Assembly (NCBI GenBank): GCA_029255685.2
Contig: CM055318.2
Coordinates: forward strand, 29,376,001 to 29,440,000
Direction: 5' to 3'
DNA: 64,000 nucleotides
Origin: Silene conica
Lineage: Eukaryota > Streptophyta > Magnoliopsida > Caryophyllales > Caryophyllaceae
The notes under the pieces were generated by a model. The model was not told the DNA's origin and did no database searches. It saw nothing but the letters and a program-made list of their open reading frames with translations. The position numbers were made by a program, and so were the translations under genes. Positions 31,243-43,105 of the stretch are shown here, piece after piece. Positions within the stretch are counted from its first letter, which is position 1, and the number at the start of each line of letters is the position of its first letter.

Positions 31243-32610
31243 AACAAGAGGATGAGATGAGGCAGTTGCAGGCTAATGACCCATATTTGATTTATGCAGC
31301 ACAAAATATTCTGAGTGGGGTGGTGGATAGAGACAGCGGATTCATGAGGCTATACTAACTAGGGTTGAGGGGGATGAGAAATGGACAACGATGGATGTTG
31401 ACTATAGAGGGTTTAATCAAACCTTTGACCCACTAGAGATGGGATTGCCTGTCATTTATCACTACCTTGATGGATACGTTGGTATGGAAGTTGAAGGAGG
31501 AGAAGAAGTACAGAATGATGTTGGGGAAGGCAGTAGGGAAGATGAGGTTATTTTAATAAGTGATAATGATTCATCACAAGAGACTGATAATTATCCGTAT
31601 GAGGATTATAATCCTGCTGCTGGGACTCCTGAACACTTCTCTGAATTTCATCATAGCTCGGCAATTAATCTGATCTCTTTAAAGGAGCCTGGAGAAGAGG
31701 TTACTGGGATTAATACGGAGTTGCAGTTGGGGGGTGGTGGAGTCTGTTGGTCAGGGAAATCAGGTAAGGGAGACTGAGGAGGAGGGCCAGAACGGTCTTC
31801 ACTCTAAAACACCTGATTCACTGATAAGGAAATGAAATGAGATTGATGTTCGTCTGTCAAGGGTGGAGAGAATAGTTGAGGAGGTTAGGTAAGCAATAGA
31901 GCAAGCAATAGCTAAGAGTAAAGAGGTGGTAAGGGAAACAGGGGAAGGCATGAGAATGGAGGGGATAAAGGAGGAAGCCAAGAAAGAAAATGAGATGGGT
32001 AAGGGTGTGAAGCTATTTGATATACCTCGTGTGGGAGCTTTTTCTTCCTTAATAGCTGCAATAGACCCACCACGTAATTCAGATGGTACACTTGGCATGA
32101 TTGAGGTATACCATAAGGACAAGATGGGAGAAGAGTTTAAGGAAAAGATTCAGAGAGCACGTAAAAGAAAATTCTCTGCCCAAACTAATTAAGTGCTGAT
32201 ACCAGAAGAAGAAATAATGTTTGTGCAGAGTGTTAAGGGATACTTGGAACGTATGGCAAATAAGGTCTGTGTGGGTGCTGGAATTAAGGAGATAGGAAAG
32301 GAAACATTGGAGTGCTGGAATGGGAGCAGGGACAGTAGGTGAGGGCAGTGGGAGGAGCATGGAGCTGGGTTTGCAATCACTATCAAGGACTCAGATATGG
32401 AGGAGTCATCTAATTCATCAATGAAGGACATTCTGAAAGGCTTTGCGGAGGTTGGGCCATCACAACCTCCTCCAACTCCATGAACGGTTTGATGTGGAAT
32501 GGTAGGGGATTAAACAATACGCTCTCCCCTACAATTCCTAAAGTAAGAGCGTTATTAAATAACCTTCATTTTGATTATGTTTTTTTATTAGAAACTAAAT
32601 GTAGTAGTGG
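31243..32610 (+). pseudogene. L1-type LINE 1: ORF1 C-terminal part and start of ORF2 endonuclease
   Basis: Plus-strand LINE interrupted on the left by CACTA A and on the right by a gypsy fragment. The ORF1-like part is spread over several frames (for example 31391-31777 MDVDYRGFNQTF..., 31926-32192 ...KLFDIPRVGAFSSL) and has several frame changes and stops. Its last codons EVGPSQPPPTP end in TGA at 32481-32483. ORF2 starts at ATG 32480, overlapping that stop as ATGA, and reads MNGLMWNGRGLNN then HFDYVFLLETKCSSG. This is the N-terminus of an apurinic-type endonuclease (the WNxRG and ET motifs). The LINE resumes after 35735. Confidence 0.8.
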
Positions 32611-35600
32611 TGTAACATCCCGTATTTTCGTAAAATCTATTTTTGACGTTTTAAATTATTTTTAAGTAATAAAATAATAATTTTAATAATTTATTGTGAA
32701 AGATTTTAATTTAATTAGTAAGATCCGTCTTAAGAACCTTAAGTCCTTAAGACGAATACAAACTTGGTAAGGTTAAGTTCACATCTTAAATATCTGTTCA
32801 AGTATCCTAACCCGTTTAATTGACTTGGAAAGGACAGCCCATAAACCCCCTTAAAACCCTTTAGTCGACATATTCATTCATCATCTTCAAGCTTCACACT
32901 GTAAACACATTTCACACAAAACCTCCATTAATAACCTCTTCTTTTGCTCTTTTCTTCATCATCCGTCTACCGATTTGAGGTAATAATATCATTTTCGGAA
33001 TCCTCATTTAATTTCCAAGCCATCTATCACTTTCGTTTTGTATTTCGTCGATTTCGAAAATGGGGCTGTTTCGCATAAATTCCGTTTTCTAGCCCTTAAA
33101 CCCGTTTTTCGTGCTTGTAGGTGAAGGATTGGAGAACCCGGACATTGATAGCTTCGTGGTAGAGGAGGATCTTTAAGCCGGAGTGCATTTAAGGTGACGA
33201 TAATGAGAAACTCAGCCTTAATGTGAATATTAGCAAGTTTTGATGTGTTCTTATATTTGTTTCTGATTTATGTTAATGTTTAATGATCAATGGACTTAGT
33301 ATCATGTTTGGGATTGTTCTTGTGTGAAGAATTCATGCTTGGTGATGTTGTTATATGTTCTTAAGCTTATTTTCAGTTTTTCACAAAGTTAAGACGGATA
33401 CGTGTTATAATCGTTTGAGGATTGTTATGGGATTTGTTTGCTGATAGATAATGATTTTTGATGATTCATGATGTTGGGTAAATCTTACATGTAGCAATTT
33501 TTAAAGTTTGTATGTCGAATTGTTGAATTTTATGTAGGCTGAGAAATGCGTTTTTGCGTATCAGGCTCTCTGAGCCGGTCGACCGACCGGCCGCCGGTCG
33601 ACCGGCTAGGAGTGCTTCTAGGGTGATTTTGCGTATTTTGTAGAAACAAGGCTTGGGACTGCCAGCCGGCCGACCGGCTGCCTGCCGACCGGCTGGTGGT
33701 CTCCTTGTGTTGTTTGTGTTTTGCGAAAACCATAGGAAGAAGGGAGCCCAGCCGGCAGACCGGCCGCCTGCCAGCCGGCTGGGAGTACATGTGGGGTGGT
33801 TTGCGAGTTGAATAGGCTAAGGGAATGGGTTCCCAGCCGGCCGACCGGCTGCCTGCCGACCGGCTGGGAGTCCCTTTGTGTTGTTCTCGTTTTAAAAAGA
33901 AAGGAGGCTGAGTGGTTCACCAGCCGGCCGACCGGCTGCCTGCCGACCGGCTGGGGATCCCTGTAGGCTGTTTTGTTGTAAATCGCGTATAACTTTCAAA
34001 CGATTGATCGGTTTTGATTGAAACTCGTTTTGTGTGCCCGTGATATGTATTTGAGGTCCCCGGAGGATGGGCGACACCATATTGGGTTCGGGAATGGAGT
34101 GAGGATAGAGACCCCCCGGTCGGGTAACCGAAAGGGAAACCGGCTCTCCCTCAACTTAGTTCCCGGGGTCAATTACGTGTTGATTAGAAGTTAGGAAAAG
34201 TAGAACTATAGATTAGTTCATAGACTTTGGTTGATATTGTATTGATGCGTATTAAGTTATGCCTTAAGCTGGCCTCTGAACTTAATACGTGAGTTGTTTG
34301 TCATATATGGGGATATGCCTTAAGCTGGCCTCTGAGCCCTATATGTGTATGTTTGTCGTGTCTGGGACATGTCTTAAGTTAGCCTCTGAGTCCAGACATG
34401 TTTGATTGTGATCGCGTTGGAACATGCCTTAAGTTGGCCTCTGAGTCTGACGAGTAGAGCAGCTGCACAACGGGATAGCTAAGGAACTGACACCTTGCCC
34501 GGAGTGCAGATGTTTGGTGGTAGGACATGCCTTAAGCTGGCCTCTGAGTCTAGTACCTTGTGATGTGGTGAAGGGACATGCCTTAAGCTGGCCTCTGAGT
34601 CCTTTACTTTTGGATGTTAGTCTATGCCTTAAGTTGGCCGCTGAGTCTAGTGTCTTGCTGATTGGCAGGTCCATGCCTTAAGTTGGCCTCTGAGTCCTTG
34701 CTTGCTGAATGCTTTGGTGTTTAGGTTATGTCTTCAGTTGACCGCTGAACCTTTACACTTGCTGATTGATTAGTATTAGGTTATGTCTTAAGTTGACCGC
34801 TGAACCTTTTACTTGCTGAATTTATCTGCTTGCCTTGAGTTGGTACGTGTCAGATATAGATATTGATAATGATGAGTAAAAGAATGTTTATATGAGTTAT
34901 GGTTTGATCATCCAAGGCATTAGATGACTCTTAGTTCGGTTTCATAAATAGTTGGATTGAAAGACCCCCGACTGGGTAACCAGTAGGGAAACCGGCTCTC
35001 CTTCCTAACGGTTTATGAAGTTGGTTGAGAGTCGTGCACTAGAGTTTGCATGATAGTATGAGAATAGTTGATGAGATGTTTATGCTTCACATGTTTATAT
35101 ATGCTGGAGTATTCTGTTTGTATTTATGTGTTACGTGTCGTTACAAAAGGTGGCTAGGAGAACTCTAGTCACTCCCCACTGACTGTGGCGTACATGTTTT
35201 CATGTATGTAGTTACATGCAGGTTGGAGCGGGGTTCACGAGAGAGCTAGCGAGTGATGATCATGTTGTCATCATATGACTTACACATATACCGCGTAGCT
35301 AGACTCTTAGTTCTTTTGATACTGTTTTGCTGGTGCCTGTAGGGATGTACCATCCCAGGCTGTTGTACATATTTGGTTTTGATACTTAGAACTGTTACTT
35401 ATCTATTTTGTTTTGTTTCAGTTTCCGTTTCCGTTTCAGTTTAATTCTTCTCGCATGTCGTTTACTTTAAAAAGTTTTAATTCCGCTGCATTTTTGGTAC
35501 TTTTGTATGTTTATATTTCCGCTTTCGCGAGGGGTTTTACAGTTGGTATCAGAGCATTATTGCTCCCGACGCACTCATGTAACCCCCAACCTTAACTTGA

Positions 35601-35734
35601 CCAAATAAACAAATAATGAATGAGAGATGGGGTAGATCTAAGGATTTATTTTGTAGTCTATTTGTGATTGCTAATTGTTAAGCTAATACCTGTTTTCTCT
35701 TTTGAAGGATGGTGAGACCCACGGCTGCTGATAA
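32611..35734 (+). mobile_element. Truncated second copy of the gypsy family: one LTR plus leader
   Basis: A fossil LTR (32611-35541, TGTAACATCCCGT...TTTTACA) of the same family as the element at 869-21861 but clearly more diverged. It is followed by the same primer-binding site and leader (35542 to about 35734) and then directly by LINE sequence. The rest of the element is absent, and the middle of the host LINE is absent too, so one large deletion or recombination event probably removed both. The junction position is approximate. It is older than the other copy by LTR divergence. Confidence 0.8.
33564..34830. repeat. Both hairpin arrays in the older, truncated gypsy LTR
   Basis: The GC-rich array (33564-33962), a variable-stem element (34110-34150) and the CTTAAG-loop array (34250-34830) are all present in the diverged LTR. 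Unit arms keep within-unit complementarity despite substitutions (for example gtgaagggac with gtcctttac near 34569-34600, better paired than in the younger copies). About ten CTTAAG units can be counted. Confidence 0.78.
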
Positions 35735-37250
35735 CATTATGTTGTAAGCAATTCATCACTTAAAGGGGAAAGGCGTAATGTCGTGGGGTAGACGAAATAT
35801 TATTTATGGTTTTAGAGCTATTAAGGATAAGTTGGGTTGGATTCCGGAATCTCGATCAAAACTTAATGTGTGGACTTCTAGATGGATTAATAGGGAGAGC
35901 CCTGATCCAAAGCCTATCATTGTAAGAAGAGAGTATGCGTACCTGAAGGAGATCGAGATTAGGGATCTGATTACTGAACAAGGTGAATAGGATAGGCTTA
36001 AACTGGAATTTTTGTTTGACGTGATGACGGTGAACAAAGTCTTGACTATTCCTTTGGATGTATCGAGGAGAGAGGACAGGGTAGTATTGCCTTTTACATC
36101 TAGTGGGAGATATTCGGTTAAGAGTGGATATGGGTTATTATTTGAGAGTTTTATGGAAACTAATTGGTCCAAGATGGATTCCCTCTCGTATTTCTGAGAT
36201 TGGGAGGTTTTTCTGTAAGACAAAGCTTTGGTATTTACCGATCCCACAATCTTGGAAGGTCTTCTTATGGAAAATTTACCGGTGGGTTGGGAATTCAAAC
36301 GCAGGGGTATCCTGGTGAAGGATGATAGCTTGGGTTGGTTGTGTCGGGACTGGAATGAACCAGAAATGGAGACACTTGAACACATGTTAAGGGATTGTCC
36401 GGTTGTGGCGCGTCTTTGGGGAGCGTCAATTCTTGGGATTAGATCGAGACAATCTGCGGACATGAGTATGGGGGAGTGGCTAGTCAATTGGATCAATTAC
36501 ATGGTGGTGTTACCGGACTTCTCAACTAGAATTATTCAGTTTATTGCTATGATCTGGTGCATCCGGATGCTGAGAAATAATATAATATTTAAAGGGGATT
36601 CGTTGGTTACTGGGTTGTTTATAAAGGGTATGATGCGATGGTCTCGGTGGCTTTAGAAGTTAATCGTATTAAGTTGGAGAAGGAGGACGAAGAAGAAGAA
36701 GAAGAAGAAGAGGATAGGGGATGGGGTGTAGATGAGGAAGAAGGAGACGATCGACGGTTCATCATGGACTCGAAGCCGTGGTGTCTGGTTGGCAACACGG
36801 GAACCTGTTTATGCTGTCGGGTGAAGGTGGATGCTAGCTGGAAGGACTCTATGAAAGTTGGCTTGGGTTGGGTGGCTTTTAATGGAGCAGATTGTAAATT
36901 TTTGGAAGGAGGGATGAAGGTTTATGCGGCGACACCACTTCAGACGGAAATTTTTGCTATTAAATGTGCTATTAGGTGGGCGATGAGGAAGCAATTGCGT
37001 CATGTGGAGATTTTATCCGATTGCTTGAATGGGGTGCTGCAAATCACAAATATAGAGACGGTGCATATCCAGGTTAAAGATATAATTGAAGACATGAGAA
37101 GGTCGTTTGATTTTTTTTATTGTCTTAGTATTAGTTATATTCTCAGATCTCTTAAAAGAATTGCGTTCAATCAAGCCTGTTTAATTATTCGAGCGGGGCA
37201 CTTTCTTTTCGAATTTTAAAAGAAAAAAATTTTCCCCAAAATTAGGGTAA
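35735..37250 (+). pseudogene. L1-type LINE 1: ORF2 C-terminal part with zf-RVT and RNase H domains
   Basis: Resumes with VMSWGRRNIIYGFRAIKD and ESRSKLNVWTSRWI (35775-35890), the region after the reverse transcriptase of plant LINEs. A zf-RVT region follows (QSWKVFLWKIY near 36250; TLEHMLRDCPVVARLWG near 36370). Then comes an acidic stretch from a GAA repeat (36690-36712) and a plant RNase H-like domain: VDASWKDSMKVGLGW (Asp), LQTEIFAIKCAIRWAM (Glu), VEILSDCLNGV (Asp), 36825-37050, a near-complete acidic set. The frame changes at least three times. The stop is at 37217-37219; the A-rich run just after it (37220-37235) may be the LINE tail. The endonuclease remainder and reverse transcriptase are missing. 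Confidence 0.82.
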
Positions 37251-37629
37251 GTTTAAGAATCCAGGATTGTACGTAGTAGATGATGTAGTAGTAGTAATTT
37301 TCGACACTTGAAACGAGACAGGCACATGATGAATGGATGAATGGATGAATGCAACGTTGACATCTCAAATATTTAGTAGCCATTAATAAAATTCTCGGGA
37401 TAGATTAACGTTTGGTGGAAAACCGTACACCCTATAAATGATTGGTCTATGGGTCTAGCCTATTTGGGTTATTCTATAGGTACACAATTAAATAATACTC
37501 CGTAGTACTCTCTATTTTCCTTTTGAGTGAAGATAGGTGGTCTATTGGTCCTAACTCAATAGGATCTAACTTAATATTTAATGCATTTAGAGCAATTGTG
37601 ATGTAGAAGTTTTTGCATTACGTTTGTAA
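37251..37629. other. Intergenic, nothing recognised
   Basis: AT-rich sequence with a short gatgaatg tandem (37328-37352) and a tagta-rich stretch. I see no gene, element end or structured repeat. Confidence 0.5.
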
Positions 37630-38013
37630 GACCCTCTTTAAGTAAAGTCGTTAAGGAGGTCGCGATCTTATTGGGTCACTTTAACTACGTAACTAAAACA
37701 CTAATTTTGGTGACCTTGAAGATTTGGTGTTAATTTGTGACCTTGAAATGAGTTGGTGACCTTTTGAGACCTATGACGTGTCAAAGTGGTATCTGCTTAT
37801 TATATTATTTGGCCGGGTAGAGAATGTAGTTAATGATTGAAAATGTTGGAAAATGGAAAATGAGTGGAAAATGATTGGGTTGATGCCCCTAGGTCGTGAC
37901 CTTCTGCTTGGTAGCGTGAAAATGAGTTGAAAATAGGTCAAGATAATTAAAGTGAGATTAAGAACTAAAACGTTGGCGACCCAATTAACACGACCTTCTG
38001 TTTGGGGATGGTC
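37630..38013. mobile_element. PIF/Harbinger-type MITE
   Basis: 384 bp flanked by TAA on both sides (37627-37629 and 38014-38016). The ends GACCCTCTTTAAG and the inverse of GACCATCCCCAAAC form short imperfect terminal repeats. The interior words gaccttgaa/gtcgtgaccttctgcttgg recur in a relative at about 61565-61807. A 3-bp TAA duplication fits Tourist-like MITEs. Confidence 0.7.
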
Positions 38014-38200
38014 TAAGTAAGAACTTTTAAATAAAGTTTGTCATTAAAATGAAGAATTCAGTTTGAGAAATAGAACTGGATTCTTCCATAAAAAAATAAG
38101 AAAACTTGACGAATAAACAAAAAACGATAATTAAATGAAAAACATTAAATAATATAGTGGATCACATTGATTGTGACAAATGTTCTCAATTTTCGAGTTT

Positions 38201-38488
38201 GGCCATGTTTGGTCAACAGCATATTGGCCAAATTTAAGCATATTTGAGTGATTTAGCATGTTTGACTTACCAATATACAATTTAGAGTGTTTAGTGAATG
38301 GTATATTAAAATAGTATATTGGGGTCCAATATGCTATTTTACAATATGTTGTTCCTACCAGCATATTGGATTAGTATATTAGAAAGAAAAATATTCTGTT
38401 ATTTACCCTCTTAATAAAATACTAATGTCAAATCTGCTTTTAAAATCCGTTTCTACCAATATTAATCCGCTGTTTATAAAACAGGGCC
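38201..38488. mobile_element. Probable MITE with GGCC.TGTTT ends
   Basis: Starts GGCCATGTTTGGTCAACAGC and ends in the inverse of GGCCCTGTTTTATAAACAGC. The interior repeats catattgg/ccaatatg in both orientations. No convincing target duplication, so the superfamily is open. Confidence 0.45.
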
Positions 38489-38936
38489 TCTGTCAAAAAT
38501 TGACATGGTAAAGGATGAACTTTTTAAAAAGTCATACCATTGCACTTGCTTTTACACCATATAACGTCTAGCATTAGTTTTTCTATGCATAGTTAGTGGT
38601 GGCCTGGTAAGAATAGTTATATTTATTTTAATTTTAAAACGAGTTAAGTATTTTCTCATATAGATGTTTTTTTGTACATATTTTACTTTTAAATTATTTA
38701 TTTATATTGTTTAACCTATTTTATTTTAAATTAAATATAATCATTTTTAAAAAAACAATATTTTTTAGTGAGTCTATCGCGTAGAGTTAGTTTGTCATAA
38801 AGTACTAAGGCATAAATTTCTTTAGAAAAATCACGCTTTAGTGTTTGACTAACATAGCTCGTTTCTTGCGCAACTAACCTACAAGTTACCTTCAACTTTA
38901 CCTCTCCTCATTCTTTCTCTCCTCATTTTCAAAACC
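38489..38936. other. Intergenic, nothing recognised
   Basis: AT-rich sequence without element ends, coding potential or tandem structure that I can support. Confidence 0.5.
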
Positions 38937-39222
38937 TAGGAGTCGTTTGGTTCGCCATGGGAATATAAAATTTCCGGGAAGATCCAATTCATATAAACTT
39001 GAAAATCACGTGAATTGTTTAAATGCTGTTTGGTTGAATGCAGGAAGTTCAGTTCATGTGGGAATTCCCACTTACCTAGGGGGGCCTAGGTAAGTGACTT
39101 CCTACATTATGTAGGAATTGGAGGTTACATAGGAAGTTGCACTTCCCATGAATTAGGCAACCAAACAACACTCCATTTATTCGAATTCCCATGTTTTTAA
39201 GAGGCAACCAAACAACCCCTAG
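38937..39222. mobile_element. MITE with CTAGG.GT.GTTTGGTT terminal inverted repeats
   Basis: 286 bp; the ends ctaggagtcgtttggtt and the inverse of ctaggggttgtttggtt match at 15 of 17 positions. A CTA target duplication is possible, which would fit a Harbinger relative, but a hAT origin is not excluded. The centre has a palindrome ttacctagg...cctaggtaa (39072-39095). Confidence 0.65.
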
Positions 39223-39666
39223 TTTAATATTTATATGTAAATCGATCTCCACCAATACGGGTACTTCTTTGCCATAAATTGTCCCCGAAAATAATAAATT
39301 CTAAAATCTATATAATAACATAAAAAGTCTAGATTGAGTAGGTAGTTGAACGACACGTGGCGACCTATTGAGTAGGTAGTTGAACGACATGTGGCGAGTT
39401 ACAACTTTATGCTAAATCAGAATATTAAAATAAATAACAAATAGAAAACGAAAAGGCAAAATAATAGTCAATAATGTAGAAATGACCTAAACCTTTGTCT
39501 ACCAAACATTACTCAACTCCATAATCACAATTTATATCTTTTGAATGCCAAACTTTTCATATTTTACAATTATAAAACCAATTTAACAAATTTTACCTAT
39601 AAAATAAGATCAAATGATAAAAACTCTAACACATTCTTAGCAAAAATAAAAAATAAAAAAAGTCAC
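39223..39666. other. Intergenic with a 33-bp tandem duplication
   Basis: AT-rich. Contains ttgagtaggtagttgaacga repeated twice in tandem (about 39334-39400) with acacgtggcga and acatgtggcga tails. No gene seen. Confidence 0.55.
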
Positions 39667-39830
39667 GGGTAAATTTATTCCTTTTCGCCTATGTTTTTCT
39701 AATAGCCTATTTAATTTCATTTGATTGATTATTTGAAACTTCTCCTTTTTTTTTTTAGTGAGACGGAATCAATCAAATGAAATTAAATAGGCTATTAGAA
39801 AAACATAGGCGAAAAGAAATAAATTTACCC
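39667..39830. repeat. 64-bp near-perfect foldback (inverted repeat) with 36-nt spacer
   Basis: The arms 39667-39730 (gggtaaatttattccttttc...) and 39767-39830 are reverse complements with about one mismatch. The spacer contains a run of 12 T. Transcribed, it would form a long perfect hairpin. No transposon-like target duplication was found. Confidence 0.85.
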
Positions 39831-40187
39831 TAAAACCTAAAACTTCTCATATCATTTTAATAAAGTTGTAAACTAGGATAAATGTTATTTAAATATCCAG
39901 TAAAAACAATCATTCAACTACAGAGCTCTTATGAAATAATCGAATTTAATTGCAATAACTAAAAAAACACAACTTTTTTCAATGAAGAGTACAAAAAATC
40001 ACGTGATTTTTACGGAAAGTTAAACTAGTTACTATTATAATTAGGTTGCCCTAGTTTGTTTGCAAAACACTTGGTAAAAGCTACTCATATCCTTTATCAT
40101 AATAACATACAACAAAAATTAAATGCGGAGTAACAATTAATAAACATTACAATAAGAGGAGTGTGAATCAAGGTTTTGACTTATAAA
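39831..40187. other. Intergenic, nothing recognised
   Basis: AT-rich, no coding potential or element ends seen. Confidence 0.5.
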
Positions 40188-40196
40188 AAAAGCAAA

Positions 40197-40652
40197 GGTT
40201 TTTTCCCATTGATGTCCATGTGGTATTCACTTTTCCCACTTGTATCCCTGCGTATAGCACTTTACTAGTCCTACCCCTAAACTTAATTAGTTAATCAGTA
40301 GCCAAATATGTTTATCCCGTCTATTTTAGGCGTTAAGTGCCATGTTGGCACTCTATTTGCCAAATAAGCACCTGACATGGCAAAAGATTTTTTTCCCATT
40401 GATGCCCCTGTGGTTTTCATTTTCCCCATTTGTACCCCTTTGCCAAGTCAGGTGCTTATTTGCCAAGTCAGGTGCTTATTTGGCAAATAGAGTGCCAACA
40501 TGACACTTAACGTCTAAAACAGACGGCATAAACATGTTTGACTACTGATGAGATTAACTAATTAAGTTTAGGGGTACCACTAGTAAAATGCTATACGCAA
40601 GGGTACAAGTGGGAAAAGTGAATACCACAGGAGCATCAATGGGAAAAACCCA
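40197..40652. mobile_element. Short Mutator-like MITE with perfect 9-bp target duplication
   Basis: 456 bp, flanked by AAAAGCAAA on both sides (40188-40196 and 40653-40661). The long terminal inverted repeats match those of the element at 26052-27139, and a leftover of the inner terminus (ttttttcccattgatgcccc) sits at about 40389. Ggtgcttatttgccaagtca is duplicated at about 40449-40490. It looks like an internal-deletion derivative. Confidence 0.88.
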
Positions 40653-40746
40653 AAAGCAAATAACAACATATAAGAGTACTCCATATTACAGAAAATTATG
40701 AAGAGAATTATTCAACTTAAAACAGTAAATTATATCTACTCCCAGG

Positions 40747-41131
40747 CAGGGCCGGTCCTAATGGGTGTTGAGGTTGGCGTTTGACATGGGCCCAAGTTTG
40801 ATATGAGCTTATTAATGTGAAAAATGTTTGTTATTTGTAAAATAAACTTTATTCCACGTAAAAATCAAAATATGTTAAAGAATTTAGTGGTATTTCAACT
40901 TACCAAATGGCAAGATGTAATGTGTACTATCCCTAGACCTGGCAAACTCGACCCGACTCGACAAAACCGATCCGACTCGCCCGTATCGAACCCGTCTGCT
41001 AATCGATAATATTATAAAATCATGGTACCCGAAATCGACCCACTCTGACCCAACATAAACAATTTTTTTAAAAGTTAAGGCCCAATTTTACTATTTCGCA
41101 CAGGGCCTCCAAATGTTTTTGACCGACTCTG
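40747..41131. mobile_element. hAT-type non-autonomous element
   Basis: Starts CAGGGCCGGTCC and ends gaccgactctg (inverse CAGAGTCGGTC, 9 of 11 matching). The flanks CTCCCAGG (40739-40746) and CTCGCAGG (41132-41139) form an 8-bp duplication with one mismatch. Inside, a GC-rich cgacccgactcg block (40935-41055) interrupts it. It shares ttactatttcgc with the hAT at 60245-60678. Confidence 0.72.
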
Positions 41132-42717
41132 CTCGCAGGAGTAGGGAGTTATCATAGATGTTATTGAAAAATTAATAAAATTAAAATCTTTCCGACTTAA
41201 ATTTGATAAATTAGAAAAATAAAAAAAAGCATAGCATCATTTATAAAAAAAGGTATAGCATCATTTGATCTTTATTTAGTTTTACTCACATATTGACATC
41301 ACATAGTTGATATATTCATAAAATCACATAGTTGTCATATTCATCAGATATTCATATTGAAAATTAGTATATCCACGTAAATTGAAAATTATACTCACAA
41401 ACTAATACTTACATACTTAGAACATTGCTTAATGGGATAGTTGTCATGGTATCCTTGAAGTATGCATTTTTCCCCATATGATTCTATTTTTTGAAAAGTT
41501 TCTTTAACCGCTCATATCTCTTAATCACAATTTCGTAAAATCGTGTTTCTTTTTCTAAATTATAAATCTCGAAAAGACAATCATTTTAAAAAAAAAATTC
41601 ATTGTTTGCATATGTGATCGAAAATAAAGGTCGACCGATCAAAGTTTCTTGAACGCATAAACTTTGACATGTCGTAATAACTCCAGTCTAAGATGTCATA
41701 AAACGGGTTTTTTTGTTTCAAATTAAAGATCTCATGAAGACGATCAACTTGGAAAAAAAAATTGCGACTTTTTTTATCTCGTACCTAGGAGAAATGACAA
41801 ACAAACGGTTTTTTTTTACAAAAGTAGGGGTATTTGAGGAAAAAAGTGTTATCCTCAACAGTACCATGTAAATTATCCCTTAACTAATAGAATAACAAAT
41901 ATATCTATTGTGTTATTCATAGATATTAATATTTATTGAATAGACATTGTCAAATAATTATGAATGTGTATGTATTTACATATTCACAAAATATAAATTA
42001 CATATATGCAAAATTAAACCTCATATTCACATTACATAATTGACATATATTCACATTACATAATCGACATATATATATATAGGTTAAACATCATATTCTC
42101 TCAATTAAATAAAAAAAAATCACAAAATTACTATAAATTAATATTCACGAATTACTTATACATAGGAATAAAAAAACATCTAAGTCAATCATAGATATCC
42201 ATTTACTAAAATATGCATATTCACAGAATTCAATATATGAATATGTCACTTAATTTTATGAATATATATTTATGTATCTAAAAGAGCATAAAAAAATAAA
42301 AATCAAATGTGATCTTTATGTATTGAGTAGACTTTTTTTTTAGTTTTGAGATAGAATAATCATAAATAAATATGTAACTTTAAATTCACATAAATAACAC
42401 ACTTACGTGAGTGTATGGTACCCACCCTCCCCTCCAATTTTATTTTCCTCACTTGTTTAATATATGTGAGAACTGAGGAGTATTTTAATAAAGTGGTAAA
42501 ATTAATGTGAAATGGAGGTTATCGTAACAAACCGGCATATTATATCCATCCTACTCCCAAGAGTTGGAAGCAAGATACTCTTATAGCAGTGAAGAGAAAT
42601 TATTGGAAAAAAAATGCATCACAAATTTATCCAATCTATAACTTCCATCTATTTGTAGAGTCAAAATTTTCAAATTTATAATGCCAAATGAACAAATTAA
42701 ACCACCAAATTCACTAG
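41132..42717. other. Intergenic AT-rich sequence
   Basis: Very AT-rich with tandem tattcacattacataattgacat words near 42025-42080 and an AT dinucleotide run (42069-42080). No gene or complete element recognised. Confidence 0.5.
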
Positions 42718-43105
42718 CGGGCTGGTCAAGAGTGCGGGTCGGTATTGGCAACCCGGACCCGACCCGCCACTGAACCCGGATCTAACCTGCCCCGCCTCAC
42801 CCGGGTCCAAACTCGTCCCGGCCCGTGTATGTGATGTAACCGGGTCCGGGTCCAATTTCTGGAGCCCGGCCCGGAAGCTGACCCGTAGACCCGCCCAAAA
42901 CCCGCCAGACCCGCGCCCCAACCCGCCCCAGACCCGCCCCCAACCCGCCCCCGGGCCGGGTCCGGGTTACACTTCCCAAGAACCGGGTCCAACCTGTCCC
43001 GGACCCGCCCTGACCCCGGGCCGCGTCCGGGTCCTCATACATTGAACCCGCACCGCCCCTCGACCCGTCCCGGACCCGACCGACCCGCACTATTGACCAT
43101 CCCTA
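42718..43105. repeat. GC-rich acccgaccc-type repeat with inverted ends
   Basis: A sharply GC-rich island in an AT-rich region. The left edge gggctggtcaagagtgcgggt and the right edge (inverse gggatggtcaatagtgcgggt) match at most positions, so it resembles a small terminal-repeat element. The interior is degenerate acccg/cccgg words that give long open frames on the minus strand by composition alone. Related blocks: 40935-41055 and 45360-45591. Confidence 0.6.

Noticed and set aside
42697-43090. Overlapping minus-strand open frames of 74-97 codons
   Set aside because: They arise from the GC-rich acccgaccc repeat; all frames are Gly/Arg/Pro-rich and none has domain character.
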